A stretch of 16,970 bases of DNA from an uncultured Candidatus Saccharibacteria bacterium (GCA_947253945.1 CAMYAY010000010.1:1-16970), one strand, 5' to 3'. Counted from the stretch's first letter, positions 1 to 7,092 are shown. Notes: generated by a model from the sequence alone, not told the origin. Numbers and translations: made by a program.

Positions 1-747
1 CAATAGCACCGCGTCGAGCAACTGATCAACGCCCTGCCCCGTCACAGCCGAGACTTCCACCATAATGGTGTCACCACCCCACTCTTCTGGGTTGAGACCG
101 TAATCGCTCGCAAGCTGCGTACGCACTAAGTTCGGATTGGCGGTCGGCTTATCCATCTTGTTGATAGCTACCACAATCTTGGCGTTGGCGGTGCGGGCGA
201 ACTTAATTGCCTCCACGGTCTGTGGCTTCACGCCATCATCCGCCGCCACCACGATAATCACCACGTCGGTCAAGGTCGCGCCGTGCTGACGCAAAGCGGC
301 AAACGCCTCGTGCCCTGGAGTGTCAAGAAAGGTAATCGGCCGGCCGTTGTGCACGGTCTGATAAGCCGAAATGTGCTGCGTGATGCCGCCCGCTTCGCCC
401 GACTGGCGATGCATCTGCAAAATGTTGTCTAGCAAGGTAGTCTTGCCATGGTCAACATGACCCATCACCGCCACAATCGGCGCGCGCGGCTTGGCGTTCT
501 TTGATAAATGAATCTCGAGCTGGTCGGTGGCATCCGCCTCCACGTCCTTCTTCTCAATTTTGGCGTCAACGCCCAGCTCTTCTAGAATAATTTCTGCGGT
601 CTCAAAGTCAATCCGCTGGTTGACGGTGGCCATGATACCATTCTTAAATAGCTCGCCCACGAGCTTGACTACGGGGATGTCTAGCTTAGCCGCTAGATCA
701 CCCACCGTAATCATACTCGGGATTTGGATAATTTTATTGTCTGCCAT
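1..747 (-). CDS. infB: Translation initiation factor IF-2, N-terminal part (cut by window edge)
   Basis: GTPase that brings initiator tRNA to the 30S subunit and promotes subunit joining. The first 249 residues are visible and the frame runs off the left edge. Residues about 5-65 form a single IF2_N-type helical domain. The G domain follows: P-loop GHVDHGKT at 96-103, switch-II DTPGHE at 142-147, NKMD at 196-199 and SAVTG at 233-237, all intact. The start is set by AAAGGAG four bases upstream of ATG. The N-terminal extension before the G domain is only about 90 residues, far shorter than in E. coli, as expected for reduced genomes. It follows rpsA by 51 bases with no terminator between, so the two are probably co-transcribed. 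The family call is secure. Confidence 0.97.
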   Translation of the reverse strand, partial: MADNKIIQIPSMITVGDLAAKLDIPVVKLVGELFKNGIMATVNQRIDFETAEIILEELGVDAKIEKKDVEADATDQLEIHLSKNAKPRAPIVAVMGHVDHGKTTLLDNILQMHRQSGEAGGITQHISAYQTVHNGRPITFLDTPGHEAFAALRQHGATLTDVVIIVVAADDGVKPQTVEAIKFARTANAKIVVAINKMDKPTANPNLVRTQLASDYGLNPEEWGGDTIMVEVSAVTGQGVDQLLDAVLL

Positions 748-798
748 CACACTCCTTTCTGGCGCAGATGGCAAACTGCGCCGCTAATTAATGGGCAC

Positions 799-1842
799 TC
801 ATTTTGTTAAACCAAGACGAATCTTACGATTCTCAGTGTCGATTTCCAATACGTTGAACTCACGCTTTTCGTTCACGGTGAAGAGCTTCTCTGGGTTGAC
901 ATCTTCGCCGAGTTCGCTAACGTGCACCAGCGCCTCAACGGCTGGGCTAATCTGGACAAAGGCACCAAATGGGGTGACGCGAGTCACAGTGCCTTCAACC
1001 TTATCACCAACCTTAAACTTGGCAGCTTCGTCAAGCCATGGGTCAGGCGTGGTCTGCTTGATAGACAAGCTGAGGCGGTCCTTGTCGATACCAATAATCT
1101 TGGCCTTGACTTCGTCGCCGATGTGGAGGCGGTCCTTCACCTCAGCAATGTGCTCCCAGCTAACTTCGCTGATGTGCACGAGGCCTTCGATGCCGTCAAC
1201 GTTGACGAACGCACCAAAGTCGACAATGCCGGTCACCTTACCAGAGACGATATCGCCAACCTTCATGTTGGTGAGGCGCTCGGTTAGGCCATCCTTTACG
1301 GCTTCCTTTTCGCTAAAGATAAGCTTGTTACCCTTCTGGTCAGCGTCAAGAATCTGGACTAGCATGTCCTTGCCAATCAAAGCCTTCAAGCGGCGAATGA
1401 TTTCGTCTTTATCGCTGGTGCGTGGGTAGTGCTCGGTGCTGAGCTGTGACACTGGCATAAAGCCGCGCACACCTTCAAACTCGATCAGCAAACCGCCACG
1501 ATTGGCGTCAAATGGGGTAACAGTGATACTCTTCCCCTCTTCAACCACGCGCTGGACTTCGTCCCAGCCGCGCTCCTTCGCTGCCTTGCGTAGAGAAAGC
1601 AGCACCATGCCGCTTGGCAATTCGTCGTCAATGACGCTAGCGACTACATCGTCACCAGGATTGTACTTCTTGCCGAAGCCGATTTCACGACGTGGCACCA
1701 TACCGAGACCGTGCGCGCCGAGATCTACCAAGATTTCATTCTTTTTGACGGAAAGAATTTTACCGTTAACAGTCGAACCTGCTTCAACTACATTTGCTTC
1801 ACCGCCAGCAAGCAGGTCAGCCATGGTTAAGGCTTTTGCCAT
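799..1842 (-). CDS. rpsA: 30S ribosomal protein S1, four S1 domains
   Basis: RNA-binding protein of the 30S subunit that helps mRNA reach the ribosome. The 347-residue product has four S1 OB-fold repeats at about 21-86, 103-178, 195-262 and 277-345. The last two are the most canonical (GIVDFGAFVNVDGIEGLVHISE and PFGAFVQISPAVEALVHVSE type cores). E. coli S1 has six domains; four is usual in Gram-positives and CPR. A longer frame reaches 1875, but the ATG at 1842 is preferred because GAGGT lies just upstream of it and it gives the typical MAKALTM start. A promoter lies at 1933-1961, leaving a leader of about 85 bases. The stop is TGA. infB lies 51 bases downstream, an arrangement different from the common nusA-infB order. 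Confidence 0.95.
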   Translation of the reverse strand: MAKALTMADLLAGGEANVVEAGSTVNGKILSVKKNEILVDLGAHGLGMVPRREIGFGKKYNPGDDVVASVIDDELPSGMVLLSLRKAAKERGWDEVQRVVEEGKSITVTPFDANRGGLLIEFEGVRGFMPVSQLSTEHYPRTSDKDEIIRRLKALIGKDMLVQILDADQKGNKLIFSEKEAVKDGLTERLTNMKVGDIVSGKVTGIVDFGAFVNVDGIEGLVHISEVSWEHIAEVKDRLHIGDEVKAKIIGIDKDRLSLSIKQTTPDPWLDEAAKFKVGDKVEGTVTRVTPFGAFVQISPAVEALVHVSELGEDVNPEKLFTVNEKREFNVLEIDTENRKIRLGLTK

Positions 1843-1932
1843 TAAAATAAACCTCACAGATAGCGGTCTAGCCACACGCTACCTCTATATTAACTACTTT
1901 GACGGGGCTAGAGCCGCCAATTACCATCTAGC

Positions 1933-1961
1933 ATTATAACAGAAAAAGCTAATTTTGCCTA
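1933..1961 (-). promoter_or_regulatory. Promoter of rpsA-infB
   Basis: Read on the minus strand: -35 TAGGCA (1956-1961), a 17-base spacer, and a perfect -10 TATAAT (1933-1938). Transcription should start near 1926, leaving a leader of about 85 bases before the rpsA ATG. No second promoter is visible in the 51 bases between rpsA and infB. Confidence 0.75.
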
Positions 1962-1996
1962 GAGGTTTTAAGTAAATTAGTCACCCGCTTGGCCAT

Positions 1997-2036
1997 AAAA
2001 AAGGATGCCCCCGGGTATTGCCAACCCGGGGGGCAT
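1997..2036 (-). terminator. Intrinsic terminator of the 938-residue protein gene
   Basis: On the minus strand a G/C stem of about 11 bp (2005-2015 against 2025-2036, one bulged base) with loop bases CAATA is followed by TCC and a run of T (1997-2002). It lies about 50 bases after the stop at 2089 and upstream of the rpsA promoter, so it insulates the two units. Confidence 0.85.
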
Positions 2037-2046
2037 GATAGAGATT

Positions 2047-2082
2047 CCGTGACGGGACCAGACTTGCCGGCCGGTATCACGG
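2047..2082 (-). repeat. Inverted repeat between stop codon and terminator
   Basis: CCGTGA (2047-2052) and TCACGG (2077-2082) form arms of a second hairpin, with ACC/GGT and CCGGCCGG inside. There is no T-run, so it is not itself a terminator; it may protect the mRNA 3' end. Confidence 0.45.
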
Positions 2083-2088
2083 GGTGAA

Positions 2089-4905
2089 TTACTTATTCAT
2101 GACTAGATATGAGTAGAAGCTCACTGGCTTTTCGTTCTTTGCTTGACGCGCAGCATTGAACTGGTTAAACGCCTCAACATGCTGCTTGAAGTCATTTAGA
2201 TTCAATGGCTGCTCAGTCTCAGCGGCGTGTTTGCCGTTCGCGGCACTATCGTGACTATTGTCGTACTCGGCCGCCGCCATCTGGAAGGCCATCTTTCGAC
2301 CCTCTGGCGTCAACTGTACTGGCAACTGGTTGCCATTCTCGTCAGTGCGAGCGTCAAGCAAGCCATAGAGGTCGCCAAACTGCTGTTGCATGTCTTCATT
2401 CGACACTGCGTGGCCGCTCTCAACACCCTGTTGGAAGCGCCAGTCATTGACGCTACGCTGGAAACGATCGATGCCATCCATTGCGCCACTAAACACCGCT
2501 TGCTCGCGCTCCATCTTCTGGTCAAGCTCATTATAAGCAGCTTCTTCATCAACCTTCGACTCCTGCTCCGACTTTTGTTCAGACTCAGGCTCTGGTTTGG
2601 CTTCAGGCTTCTTCTCTTCAGACTCTGCCTTTGGCTTCTCGGTCTCTGGCTTAGACTCAGGTTTGGCGTCAGATTTCGGCTTCTCAGTCTCCGGCTTGGT
2701 CTCAGACTTGGCTTCTGGTTTAGCATCAGCCTTCTGCTCAGCTTCTGGTTTGGCTTCAGGCTTCTTCTCCTCAGACTCTGCCTTTGGCTTCTCCGCCTCT
2801 GGCTTGGCCTCAGGCTTAGCTTCTGGCTTAGACTCAGGTTTGGCTTCAGATTTCGGCTTCTCAGTCTCTGGCTTGGCCTCAGTTCCAGTCTCTGTCTTCT
2901 TCTGCTCGGTCTCAGGCTTAGCCTCGGCTTTCTGCTCTGCTTCTGGCTTCTTCTGCTCGGTGTTGTGGCCATCGCGACCAACATCGAACTTAGATAATTT
3001 GCGATTGTTCTTGAGGTCTTCGTCATACGTACCACTCATATACCAACGCGCGGCTTCTGGATTAACCTTGCTCCAATCAAACGTTGCAGCACCTTGTGCA
3101 AGTATCATGTCGTCTAGTACCCCATTTATTTCCCTAGCAAATCTCTTTGGATCCTCATTAAAGATCTTAAGAGCCTTTTTATCAATCACGATATCGGCCT
3201 TGTCGCATTCAGCAAGAACATTATCTTTGTTAATATTGCCTTCTTTATCAGTACTATTGCGCACAGCGTTAACAAACCCATTATAAAGGTTATACTTCTT
3301 TTGATTAGTAGCATTCCCCTTGCTAAAATCGCTCAGACCCTTGGCGCGTAGCTGACCAACCAACCCATCACACGTGTCACGCAATTTATTGCGCTCGATA
3401 TTGTTTCTTAGCTGCTCGACCATCTCAGCAATTTGCCCTTGGCGCAGCATAGCATCGCCAACCTTTTCGCCATTTGCGGCATCGTTAATCAACAAGCTGT
3501 TATAAAAATCAATCCTATCGTAGAGCTGAGCTTCAGTGACTCGCCCGCCCTCAATCGCGTTATGAATTGCCTCTAGGCTAATGCGGCGGCGTCTTTCACC
3601 CAATGACTCTTGGCGAGATTTCTCGGTTTGACCAGCCTCCGGCTTGGCACCAGACTCTCCGCCACCCTTTTCACCGCCAGAATTACCCCAGACATCCGGA
3701 GCGCCATTAGCGATCGGTTTAAAGTTCGGCTGGCGATTCGCGGTTTGGCGAGCGTAACTCATCTCCTTTATCATGGCATTATACATGATACGCTGCAAAT
3801 CCTCGGAGGACAGGCGCAGTTGGTCGACATCCAGACCTCTGTTGGCATAGCTCGTCAACATTTTACTATAGGCGTTAATTACTTGGCTTGCCCTAGTCAC
3901 GTCATAGCTAGTAACGGCTGCCATAATCACATTATGCATACCACGCAGCTGCTCCATACCATCCCTACGCTCCTCTGGCGATAATGGGATGTACTTTTCT
4001 TCGGTCGCTTCGGTATCGCCCTTAGATTCAGTTTCAGCTGCTTTTTGGTCCTCAGCTACCGCGCGCTCATAGGCTTCGCGCGATGAATACTGTGTCAAAT
4101 CACCATTTTTATTATAAGCAAAGAATGGCCGTTGCTGACTCTCTGTGTTAGCCGAGCCCTTAGTTTCTGGCTTGGCCTCAGGTTTCGCCTCTGACTTTGG
4201 CTCTGGTTTCACTTCAGGTTTTGATTCTGGCTTCGCTTCTGGCTTGGCCTTCGGCTTAGGCTCAAAATCCGAATGCGGGATATCACCCTCCGGCTGGAGC
4301 TTCAGGTCAGGTACCTTGAGGTCTGGCAGCTTAAAACGATTTGGCCTATCGCCTGTAGTTGAAGTTGATTCACCGCCATCGGCTGGATTTGGCTTAGCGT
4401 CCTTGGCGTCACCAGTTTCTGGCTTTTTATCAGGCTTCTTTTCTTCTGATTCTGCTTTTGGCTTCTCCGCCTCTGGCTTGGCCTCAAGTTTAGCCTTCTG
4501 CTCAGCTTCGCGCGCCTTGTTAGCCTGCTCCATTGAATGAGCAAGACCCTTTGTTGCGTCATCAAGATCAGCCTCGCCGCGCGAGAAACGTTGTAGTAAG
4601 TCATTGACGTCGTCAGGTAGCTTATACTCCGGCTTGTTGTCAGTTGTAGCCTCACTCTGCTCCTTGGACCCGGATTTTTTGTTAAAACGACGGTCGTACC
4701 AGCTGGAGACACGGTCTTTTACATACCGCGCTGGGCGCGTCATCTTCTCACCGATGGCATGCATGACATCACCAATGGCCACCTTGGCTATAGCAACCTT
4801 GCTCTTTAGAGACTGTTCTTTACTATGTTCTTGCTCTGCGTTCATAAACTTCTCCCCCGCGCGGCGGCGATCATCGGAGTAATAGGCCTTGCCTTCTGGG
4901 TTCAT
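2089..4905 (-). CDS. Large non-secreted protein with Lys-Pro-Glu-Ala linkers, unknown function
   Basis: 938 residues, no signal peptide and no membrane segment, so it looks cytoplasmic. I do not recognise the family. Helical, probably folded blocks lie at about 36-135, 310-400, 440-640 and 786-938. They are separated by highly charged low-complexity linkers of KPEA/KPES/EKPKAESEEKK units at about 137-175, 214-250 and 649-785. The phrase KPKAESEEKK recurs at about 148, 707 and 758. Only two cysteines are present. The start overlaps the stop of the upstream 106-residue gene (ATGA at 4902-4905) and has AAGGTGG upstream, suggesting translational coupling. An alternative start at 4845 (residue 21) also has a strong site, GGGGGAG. 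The linkers suggest a scaffold or spacer protein; that is inference. A terminator follows at 1997-2036. Confidence 0.85.
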   Translation of the reverse strand: MNPEGKAYYSDDRRRAGEKFMNAEQEHSKEQSLKSKVAIAKVAIGDVMHAIGEKMTRPARYVKDRVSSWYDRRFNKKSGSKEQSEATTDNKPEYKLPDDVNDLLQRFSRGEADLDDATKGLAHSMEQANKAREAEQKAKLEAKPEAEKPKAESEEKKPDKKPETGDAKDAKPNPADGGESTSTTGDRPNRFKLPDLKVPDLKLQPEGDIPHSDFEPKPKAKPEAKPESKPEVKPEPKSEAKPEAKPETKGSANTESQQRPFFAYNKNGDLTQYSSREAYERAVAEDQKAAETESKGDTEATEEKYIPLSPEERRDGMEQLRGMHNVIMAAVTSYDVTRASQVINAYSKMLTSYANRGLDVDQLRLSSEDLQRIMYNAMIKEMSYARQTANRQPNFKPIANGAPDVWGNSGGEKGGGESGAKPEAGQTEKSRQESLGERRRRISLEAIHNAIEGGRVTEAQLYDRIDFYNSLLINDAANGEKVGDAMLRQGQIAEMVEQLRNNIERNKLRDTCDGLVGQLRAKGLSDFSKGNATNQKKYNLYNGFVNAVRNSTDKEGNINKDNVLAECDKADIVIDKKALKIFNEDPKRFAREINGVLDDMILAQGAATFDWSKVNPEAARWYMSGTYDEDLKNNRKLSKFDVGRDGHNTEQKKPEAEQKAEAKPETEQKKTETGTEAKPETEKPKSEAKPESKPEAKPEAKPEAEKPKAESEEKKPEAKPEAEQKADAKPEAKSETKPETEKPKSDAKPESKPETEKPKAESEEKKPEAKPEPESEQKSEQESKVDEEAAYNELDQKMEREQAVFSGAMDGIDRFQRSVNDWRFQQGVESGHAVSNEDMQQQFGDLYGLLDARTDENGNQLPVQLTPEGRKMAFQMAAAEYDNSHDSAANGKHAAETEQPLNLNDFKQHVEAFNQFNAARQAKNEKPVSFYSYLVMNK
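2551..2961 (-). repeat. Coding repeat tract: long Lys-Pro-Glu-Ala linker
   Basis: Encodes residues 649-785 of the 938-residue protein as degenerate units such as KPEAKPE, ETEKPKSEA and KAESEEKK. At DNA level the plus strand shows repeated GGCTTCTGG/GGCTTGGCCTC words. Shorter related tracts encode residues 137-175 (4381-4497) and 214-250 (4156-4266). In-frame repeats like these can change length by slippage or recombination. They also produce long leucine- and serine-rich antisense reading frames that are not genes. Confidence 0.8.
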
Positions 4906-5222
4906 GCCACCACCTTGGCTACGCTAGCCTGATAATCTTCCTTAAAGCGCGCCATCGCCCGTGACTGGATGGCGTCAATGTCAATGCCAATTTCTTGGAT
5001 ATAGCCAGCGATCTCTTCGTCTGAGTCGTGCCCCGACTCAACCATTTGCATCAAGTGCTTTAGCTGGTCGTCGCTAATAGCCTCATAAATGTCGTTATCT
5101 ACCATACTGGCGACCTTAGTTGATATTTCCACCTCTGTTTTCTGCCGCTCTTTATCCGCTAGCCCCGGGTGATATTCCTGTACTAGCTGGTGAGCAAAGC
5201 GCGCGATTGTCTCCAAATCCAT
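4902..5222 (-). CDS. Small acidic helical protein, possibly DUF5663-like
   Basis: 106 residues, predicted all-helical and acidic, with no signal peptide, membrane segment or cysteine. The pattern (conserved-looking start MDLETIARFAHQLVQEY, a central ISDDQLKHLMQMVESG and a final IDIDAIQSRAMARFKEDY helix) recalls the small DUF5663 proteins common in CPR genomes, but that link is from memory and unverified. AAGGAAG lies close upstream of ATG and TATAAT sits at 5241-5246, giving a leader of only about a dozen bases. Its TGA stop overlaps the start of the 938-residue gene, so the two are probably made together and may interact. Confidence 0.75.
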   Translation of the reverse strand: MDLETIARFAHQLVQEYHPGLADKERQKTEVEISTKVASMVDNDIYEAISDDQLKHLMQMVESGHDSDEEIAGYIQEIGIDIDAIQSRAMARFKEDYQASVAKVVA

Positions 5223-5240
5223 GCAACTTCCTTTTGATTT

Positions 5241-5246
5241 ATTATA
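5241..5246 (-). promoter_or_regulatory. -10 element of the 106-residue/938-residue operon
   Basis: Perfect TATAAT on the minus strand. No good -35 is seen at 16-18 bases (best is CTGCTA, three of six matches), so the promoter may be weak or activator-dependent. It lies back to back with the plus-strand promoter at 5271-5299. Confidence 0.5.
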
Positions 5247-5270
5247 GCTTACGTTTATATTTTAGCAGAC

Positions 5271-5299
5271 TAGGCGCGGCGGCGCAATAGCTATATAAT
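5271..5299 (+). promoter_or_regulatory. Promoter of the metallopeptidase gene, probably leaderless
   Basis: TAGGCG (5271-5276), a 17-base spacer and TATAAT (5294-5299). The -35 resembles TAGGCA of rpsA. The predicted start of transcription, about seven bases after the -10, falls on the ATG at 5306, and no Shine-Dalgarno sequence is present. Confidence 0.6.
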
Positions 5300-5305
5300 T
5301 GAACT

Positions 5306-5755
5306 ATGATAACTGTGGAGCGGCTCGTGCAACAATTACGCCAAGACTACCCCGATCTCACCTTTACGTCGGGCCAGCGGGCGCGCTGGGTGGCAAGCGA
5401 GCAGCGAATTTACTACACGACGGCCGCCGACGAGCTAATGCACGAGCTCGGCCACGCCCTGCTTCACCACAGTAATTATCGCCAAGACGTTGACCTCGTG
5501 AAAATCGAACGCGCAGCATGGGACAAGGCGCTTTTACTCGCACCCCACTACGGCGTGAAGCTCGACCCGCGCCACATCGAACGCATCCTTGACGACTACC
5601 GCGAATGGCTCTACCAGCGGTCGCGCTGCCCCGACTGCGGTCAAACCGGCCTGCAATCGCGTACCACGCTAGCCTATCACTGCCTCAACTGTGGCGCCCG
5701 CTGGCGCGCCAATGACGCCCGCGACTGCGCCTTGCGCCGCCGGCACATCGAGTAA
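5306..5755 (+). CDS. ImmA/IrrE-like zinc metallopeptidase with C-terminal zinc ribbon
   Basis: 149 residues and the only plus-strand gene in the window. HELGH at 46-50 is the zinc-binding HExxH motif, and Glu68 in VKIERAAWDKAL fits the third ligand, as in the ImmA/IrrE (COG2856) fold, whose members cleave repressors of mobile elements or DNA-damage regulators. The C-terminus adds a four-cysteine zinc ribbon (C108, C111, C126, C129), which could bind nucleic acid or a partner. No signal peptide, so cytoplasmic. The predicted transcript begins at or next to the ATG. No cognate repressor gene is adjacent, so its substrate is unknown. The peptidase call is strong; the role is inference. A convergent gene lies downstream, separated by a hairpin at 5817-5835. 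Confidence 0.85.
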   Translation: MITVERLVQQLRQDYPDLTFTSGQRARWVASEQRIYYTTAADELMHELGHALLHHSNYRQDVDLVKIERAAWDKALLLAPHYGVKLDPRHIERILDDYREWLYQRSRCPDCGQTGLQSRTTLAYHCLNCGARWRANDARDCALRRRHIE

Positions 5756-5810
5756 ACGCTACTAGACAAATACCCAGACAGCTCAGCCGACGCGGCCAAA
5801 CAAACCCAAC

Positions 5811-5835
5811 TAAAAAGCTCCCCATCAAGGGGAGC
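5811..5835 (-). terminator. Intrinsic terminator of the KGG protein gene
   Basis: GCTCCCC/GGGGAGC stem with a five-base loop, followed on the minus strand by TTTTTA. It lies between two convergent genes; the plus-strand side lacks a T-run, so it acts mainly on the minus strand. Confidence 0.85.
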
Positions 5836-5862
5836 AAGTTGAACCCAGAGCGGCCAGTAGCT

Positions 5863-6111
5863 CTAGGCGTTGATGACGACAATTGAGTCTTTACTTTGGT
5901 CGTCTACTGGAATTGCGCGCTTTGCTGGCCCACGCCGACTAATCCGACCACCCTTAGCGCCAGCGGCGCGAGCGAGTTCTGGGTTGGCGGCAAAGCCACC
6001 AGTAGTACCGTTCTGGCCACCTTTGCGACCAATCCGAGCGTAAAAATCTGCACCATGCAAACGACGATTCGTCTCAGCCGCCTTGCGTGCACCTTCTTTT
6101 GTACCTGCCAT
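5863..6111 (-). CDS. KGG-motif stress-type small basic protein
   Basis: 82 residues. Two KGG motifs are visible (30-32 and 53-55). The second sits in GGFAANPELARAAGAKGG (38-55), the pattern of the stress-induced KGG repeat family (GsiB/YciG-like small hydrophilic proteins). Members are induced by general stress, and some basic versions are suspected to bind nucleic acid; the biochemical role is not established. The N-terminal half is rich in Arg, Lys and Gly and probably disordered. The start has AAAGGA nine bases upstream. A good promoter at 6205-6233 and a strong leader hairpin at 6136-6173 suggest regulation. It has its own terminator at 5811-5835. Confidence 0.8.
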   Translation of the reverse strand: MAGTKEGARKAAETNRRLHGADFYARIGRKGGQNGTTGGFAANPELARAAGAKGGRISRRGPAKRAIPVDDQSKDSIVVINA

Positions 6112-6135
6112 TTGATAAATCCTTTCGTTAAAATA

Positions 6136-6173
6136 AGGGCTATCGCCCTAGTTGCCTAGGTAGCGATAACCCT
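6136..6173 (-). promoter_or_regulatory. Leader hairpin of the KGG protein gene, attenuator-like
   Basis: In the transcript, AGGGTTATCGC pairs with GCGATAGCCCT (TATCGC/GCGATA core plus AGGG/CCCT base, with an inner CCTAG/CTAGG pairing). The stem is followed by TTATTTTAA before the ribosome site. This resembles a weak intrinsic terminator inside the leader; it could equally be a stabilising or temperature-sensitive structure. Confidence 0.5.
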
Positions 6174-6204
6174 CTGCTATCTCACACTTCCCGTGTATGC
6201 TTAT

Positions 6205-6233
6205 ATATTAGCATATACTTAATATATTGTCAA
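6205..6233 (-). promoter_or_regulatory. Promoter of the KGG protein gene with overlapping inverted repeat
   Basis: Perfect -35 TTGACA (6228-6233), 17-base spacer, -10 TAATAT (6205-6210) preceded by an extended TGC. An inverted repeat TATGCT/AGCATA (6196-6215) with an ATATAT centre covers the -10, where a repressor could bind. The rest of the gene-free stretch up to 6340 shows only AT-rich sequence and a second TTGACA near 6260 without a matching -10. Confidence 0.75.
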
Positions 6234-6340
6234 GTAGTTTGCGCTTAATTTTTTAATTTGTCAAATAAAGCCCTGTAGCAATCAACGACGGTGGCAGATA
6301 AACCCACTTCTAACAGAGGTCGCCAAACCATAACGGCACA

Positions 6341-6371
6341 AAACCAAAACCGCCACCTCTTAAGGTGACGG
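6341..6371 (-). terminator. Intrinsic terminator of the 191-residue PNTG protein gene
   Basis: CCGTCACC/GGTGGCGG stem (one G.U pair) with loop TTAAGA, followed by TTTTGGTTTTG on the minus strand. The loop and stem resemble the terminators of the other three PNTG genes. Confidence 0.85.
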
Positions 6372-6392
6372 CTAGCCAGCTGCTGCTATTTT

Positions 6393-6405
6393 ATTAACGG
6401 TTAAT
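6393..6405. repeat. Palindrome at the stop codon of the 191-residue gene
   Basis: ATTAACGGTTAAT: six-base arms around one base, touching the stop codon. Comparable palindromes with GTTAA half-sites follow the other three PNTG genes. Confidence 0.5.
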
Positions 6406-6980
6406 TAGAATTCGTAACCGGTGTTAGGTGCACCAAACTTGTGGTGGCCCTTCTTGACGTGCTGTTGACCCTTCTGGTCGGTACCCTGGTCAGCACCCTT
6501 GGTAGCACCCTGATCGGCGCCCTTCTGATCTGGCTGACCCTTGGCTTCTGGATTAGCTGGAGTAGCTGGGGTAGCTGGAGTAGCTGGAGTAGTTTCACCG
6601 CCCTTTTCATCCGTCCCCTTTGGATCGGTCTTGGCTGGATCGGTCTTGTCTGGTTCAGTCTTGTCTGGTTCGGTCTTGTCTGGTTCGGTCTTGTCTGGTT
6701 CAGTCTTGTCTGGGTTGGTCTTGTCACCTTCTTCAAAAGGTGTTTGCTTATAAAAATTACTATTATAAGTGACATTGCTATCGTCGTCAGTATCAGCATC
6801 TTTGATGTTACTGTAGTCGACAGGATCACCATTAATATCCTTCGGGACGTACATACCCTCACCCTTGTCTTCTACAGCGTTAGCAGCACCAGCCATTGGT
6901 AGTACAGTAACCAAACCTAGAGCTAAGGTACCGAATGCCATTACACCGGCAGATACAACGTTTAAGTATTTTCTACTCAT
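6405..6980 (-). CDS. Secreted PNTG-tag protein with DKTEP repeats
   Basis: 191 residues. A signal peptide (about 1-35, ending GAANA) is nearly the same as in the genes starting at 8486 and 11065. The core has an acidic segment (36-85), seven pentads of the DKTEP type (86-120), a PATPATPA stretch (131-142) and a Lys/Gln/Gly-rich tail. The end, KKGHHKFGAPNTGYEF, is shared with three other proteins in the window. It contains a PNTG core like sortase signals but stops four residues after TG, with no hydrophobic segment or basic tail. The core looks disordered, so it may act as a surface stalk or be released. AAGGAG lies just upstream of ATG; own promoter (7039-7067) and terminator. Function unknown. 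Confidence 0.85.
   Translation of the reverse strand: MSRKYLNVVSAGVMAFGTLALGLVTVLPMAGAANAVEDKGEGMYVPKDINGDPVDYSNIKDADTDDDSNVTYNSNFYKQTPFEEGDKTNPDKTEPDKTEPDKTEPDKTEPDKTDPAKTDPKGTDEKGGETTPATPATPATPANPEAKGQPDQKGADQGATKGADQGTDQKGQQHVKKGHHKFGAPNTGYEF
6621..6725 (-). repeat. 15-bp coding minisatellite (DKTEP pentads)
   Basis: Seven consecutive 15-base units encode DKTNP, DKTEP four times, DKTDP and AKTDP. Unit number can change without altering the frame, so length variation between strains is likely. Confidence 0.85.
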
Positions 6981-6992
6981 CTTCTCTCCTTA

Positions 6993-7016
6993 TTAGATTA
7001 ACTTACGCGCACACAG
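6993..7016 (-). promoter_or_regulatory. Conserved leader motif of PNTG gene (191 aa)
   Basis: Minus-strand CTGTGTGCGCG followed by AAGTTAATCTAA lies directly before the ribosome site. The same words occur before the 420-residue gene (8503-8525) and, partly, before the 194-residue gene (11081-11114). CTGTGTG can pair with CATACAG about 15 bases upstream, so the leader may start with a small stem-loop. Confidence 0.5.
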
Positions 7017-7038
7017 CTTTTATCCTGTATGTATCCTT

Positions 7039-7067
7039 ATAATACCCAACATCGCGCTTAAGGTCAA
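7039..7067 (-). promoter_or_regulatory. Promoter of the 191-residue PNTG gene
   Basis: TTGACC (7062-7067), 17-base spacer, TATTAT (7039-7044), followed by AAGGATACATACAG, which is conserved in the next paralogue. Leader about 50 bases. Confidence 0.75.
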
Positions 7068-7092
7068 TAGTTTACGCACGCCAATTTATCGT

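Noticed and set aside
791..1429. 212-residue plus-strand open frame antisense to rpsA
   Set aside because: It is the complement of a strongly conserved S1 gene and has no ribosome site or family resemblance.
2227..2997. 256-residue leucine/phenylalanine-rich plus-strand frame that looks like a membrane protein
   Set aside because: Its LRLWFGFRLLL pattern is simply the antisense reading of Lys-Pro-Glu-Ala codons; no start signals.
2310..3286. Other frames over the repeat tract (241 and 229 residues)
   Set aside because: Repeat-driven absence of stop codons; composition is shifted-frame artefact.
6621..6725. Regularly spaced repeats considered as a CRISPR array
   Set aside because: Units are contiguous 15-base coding repeats without spacers and in frame with a secreted protein; no cas genes nearby.
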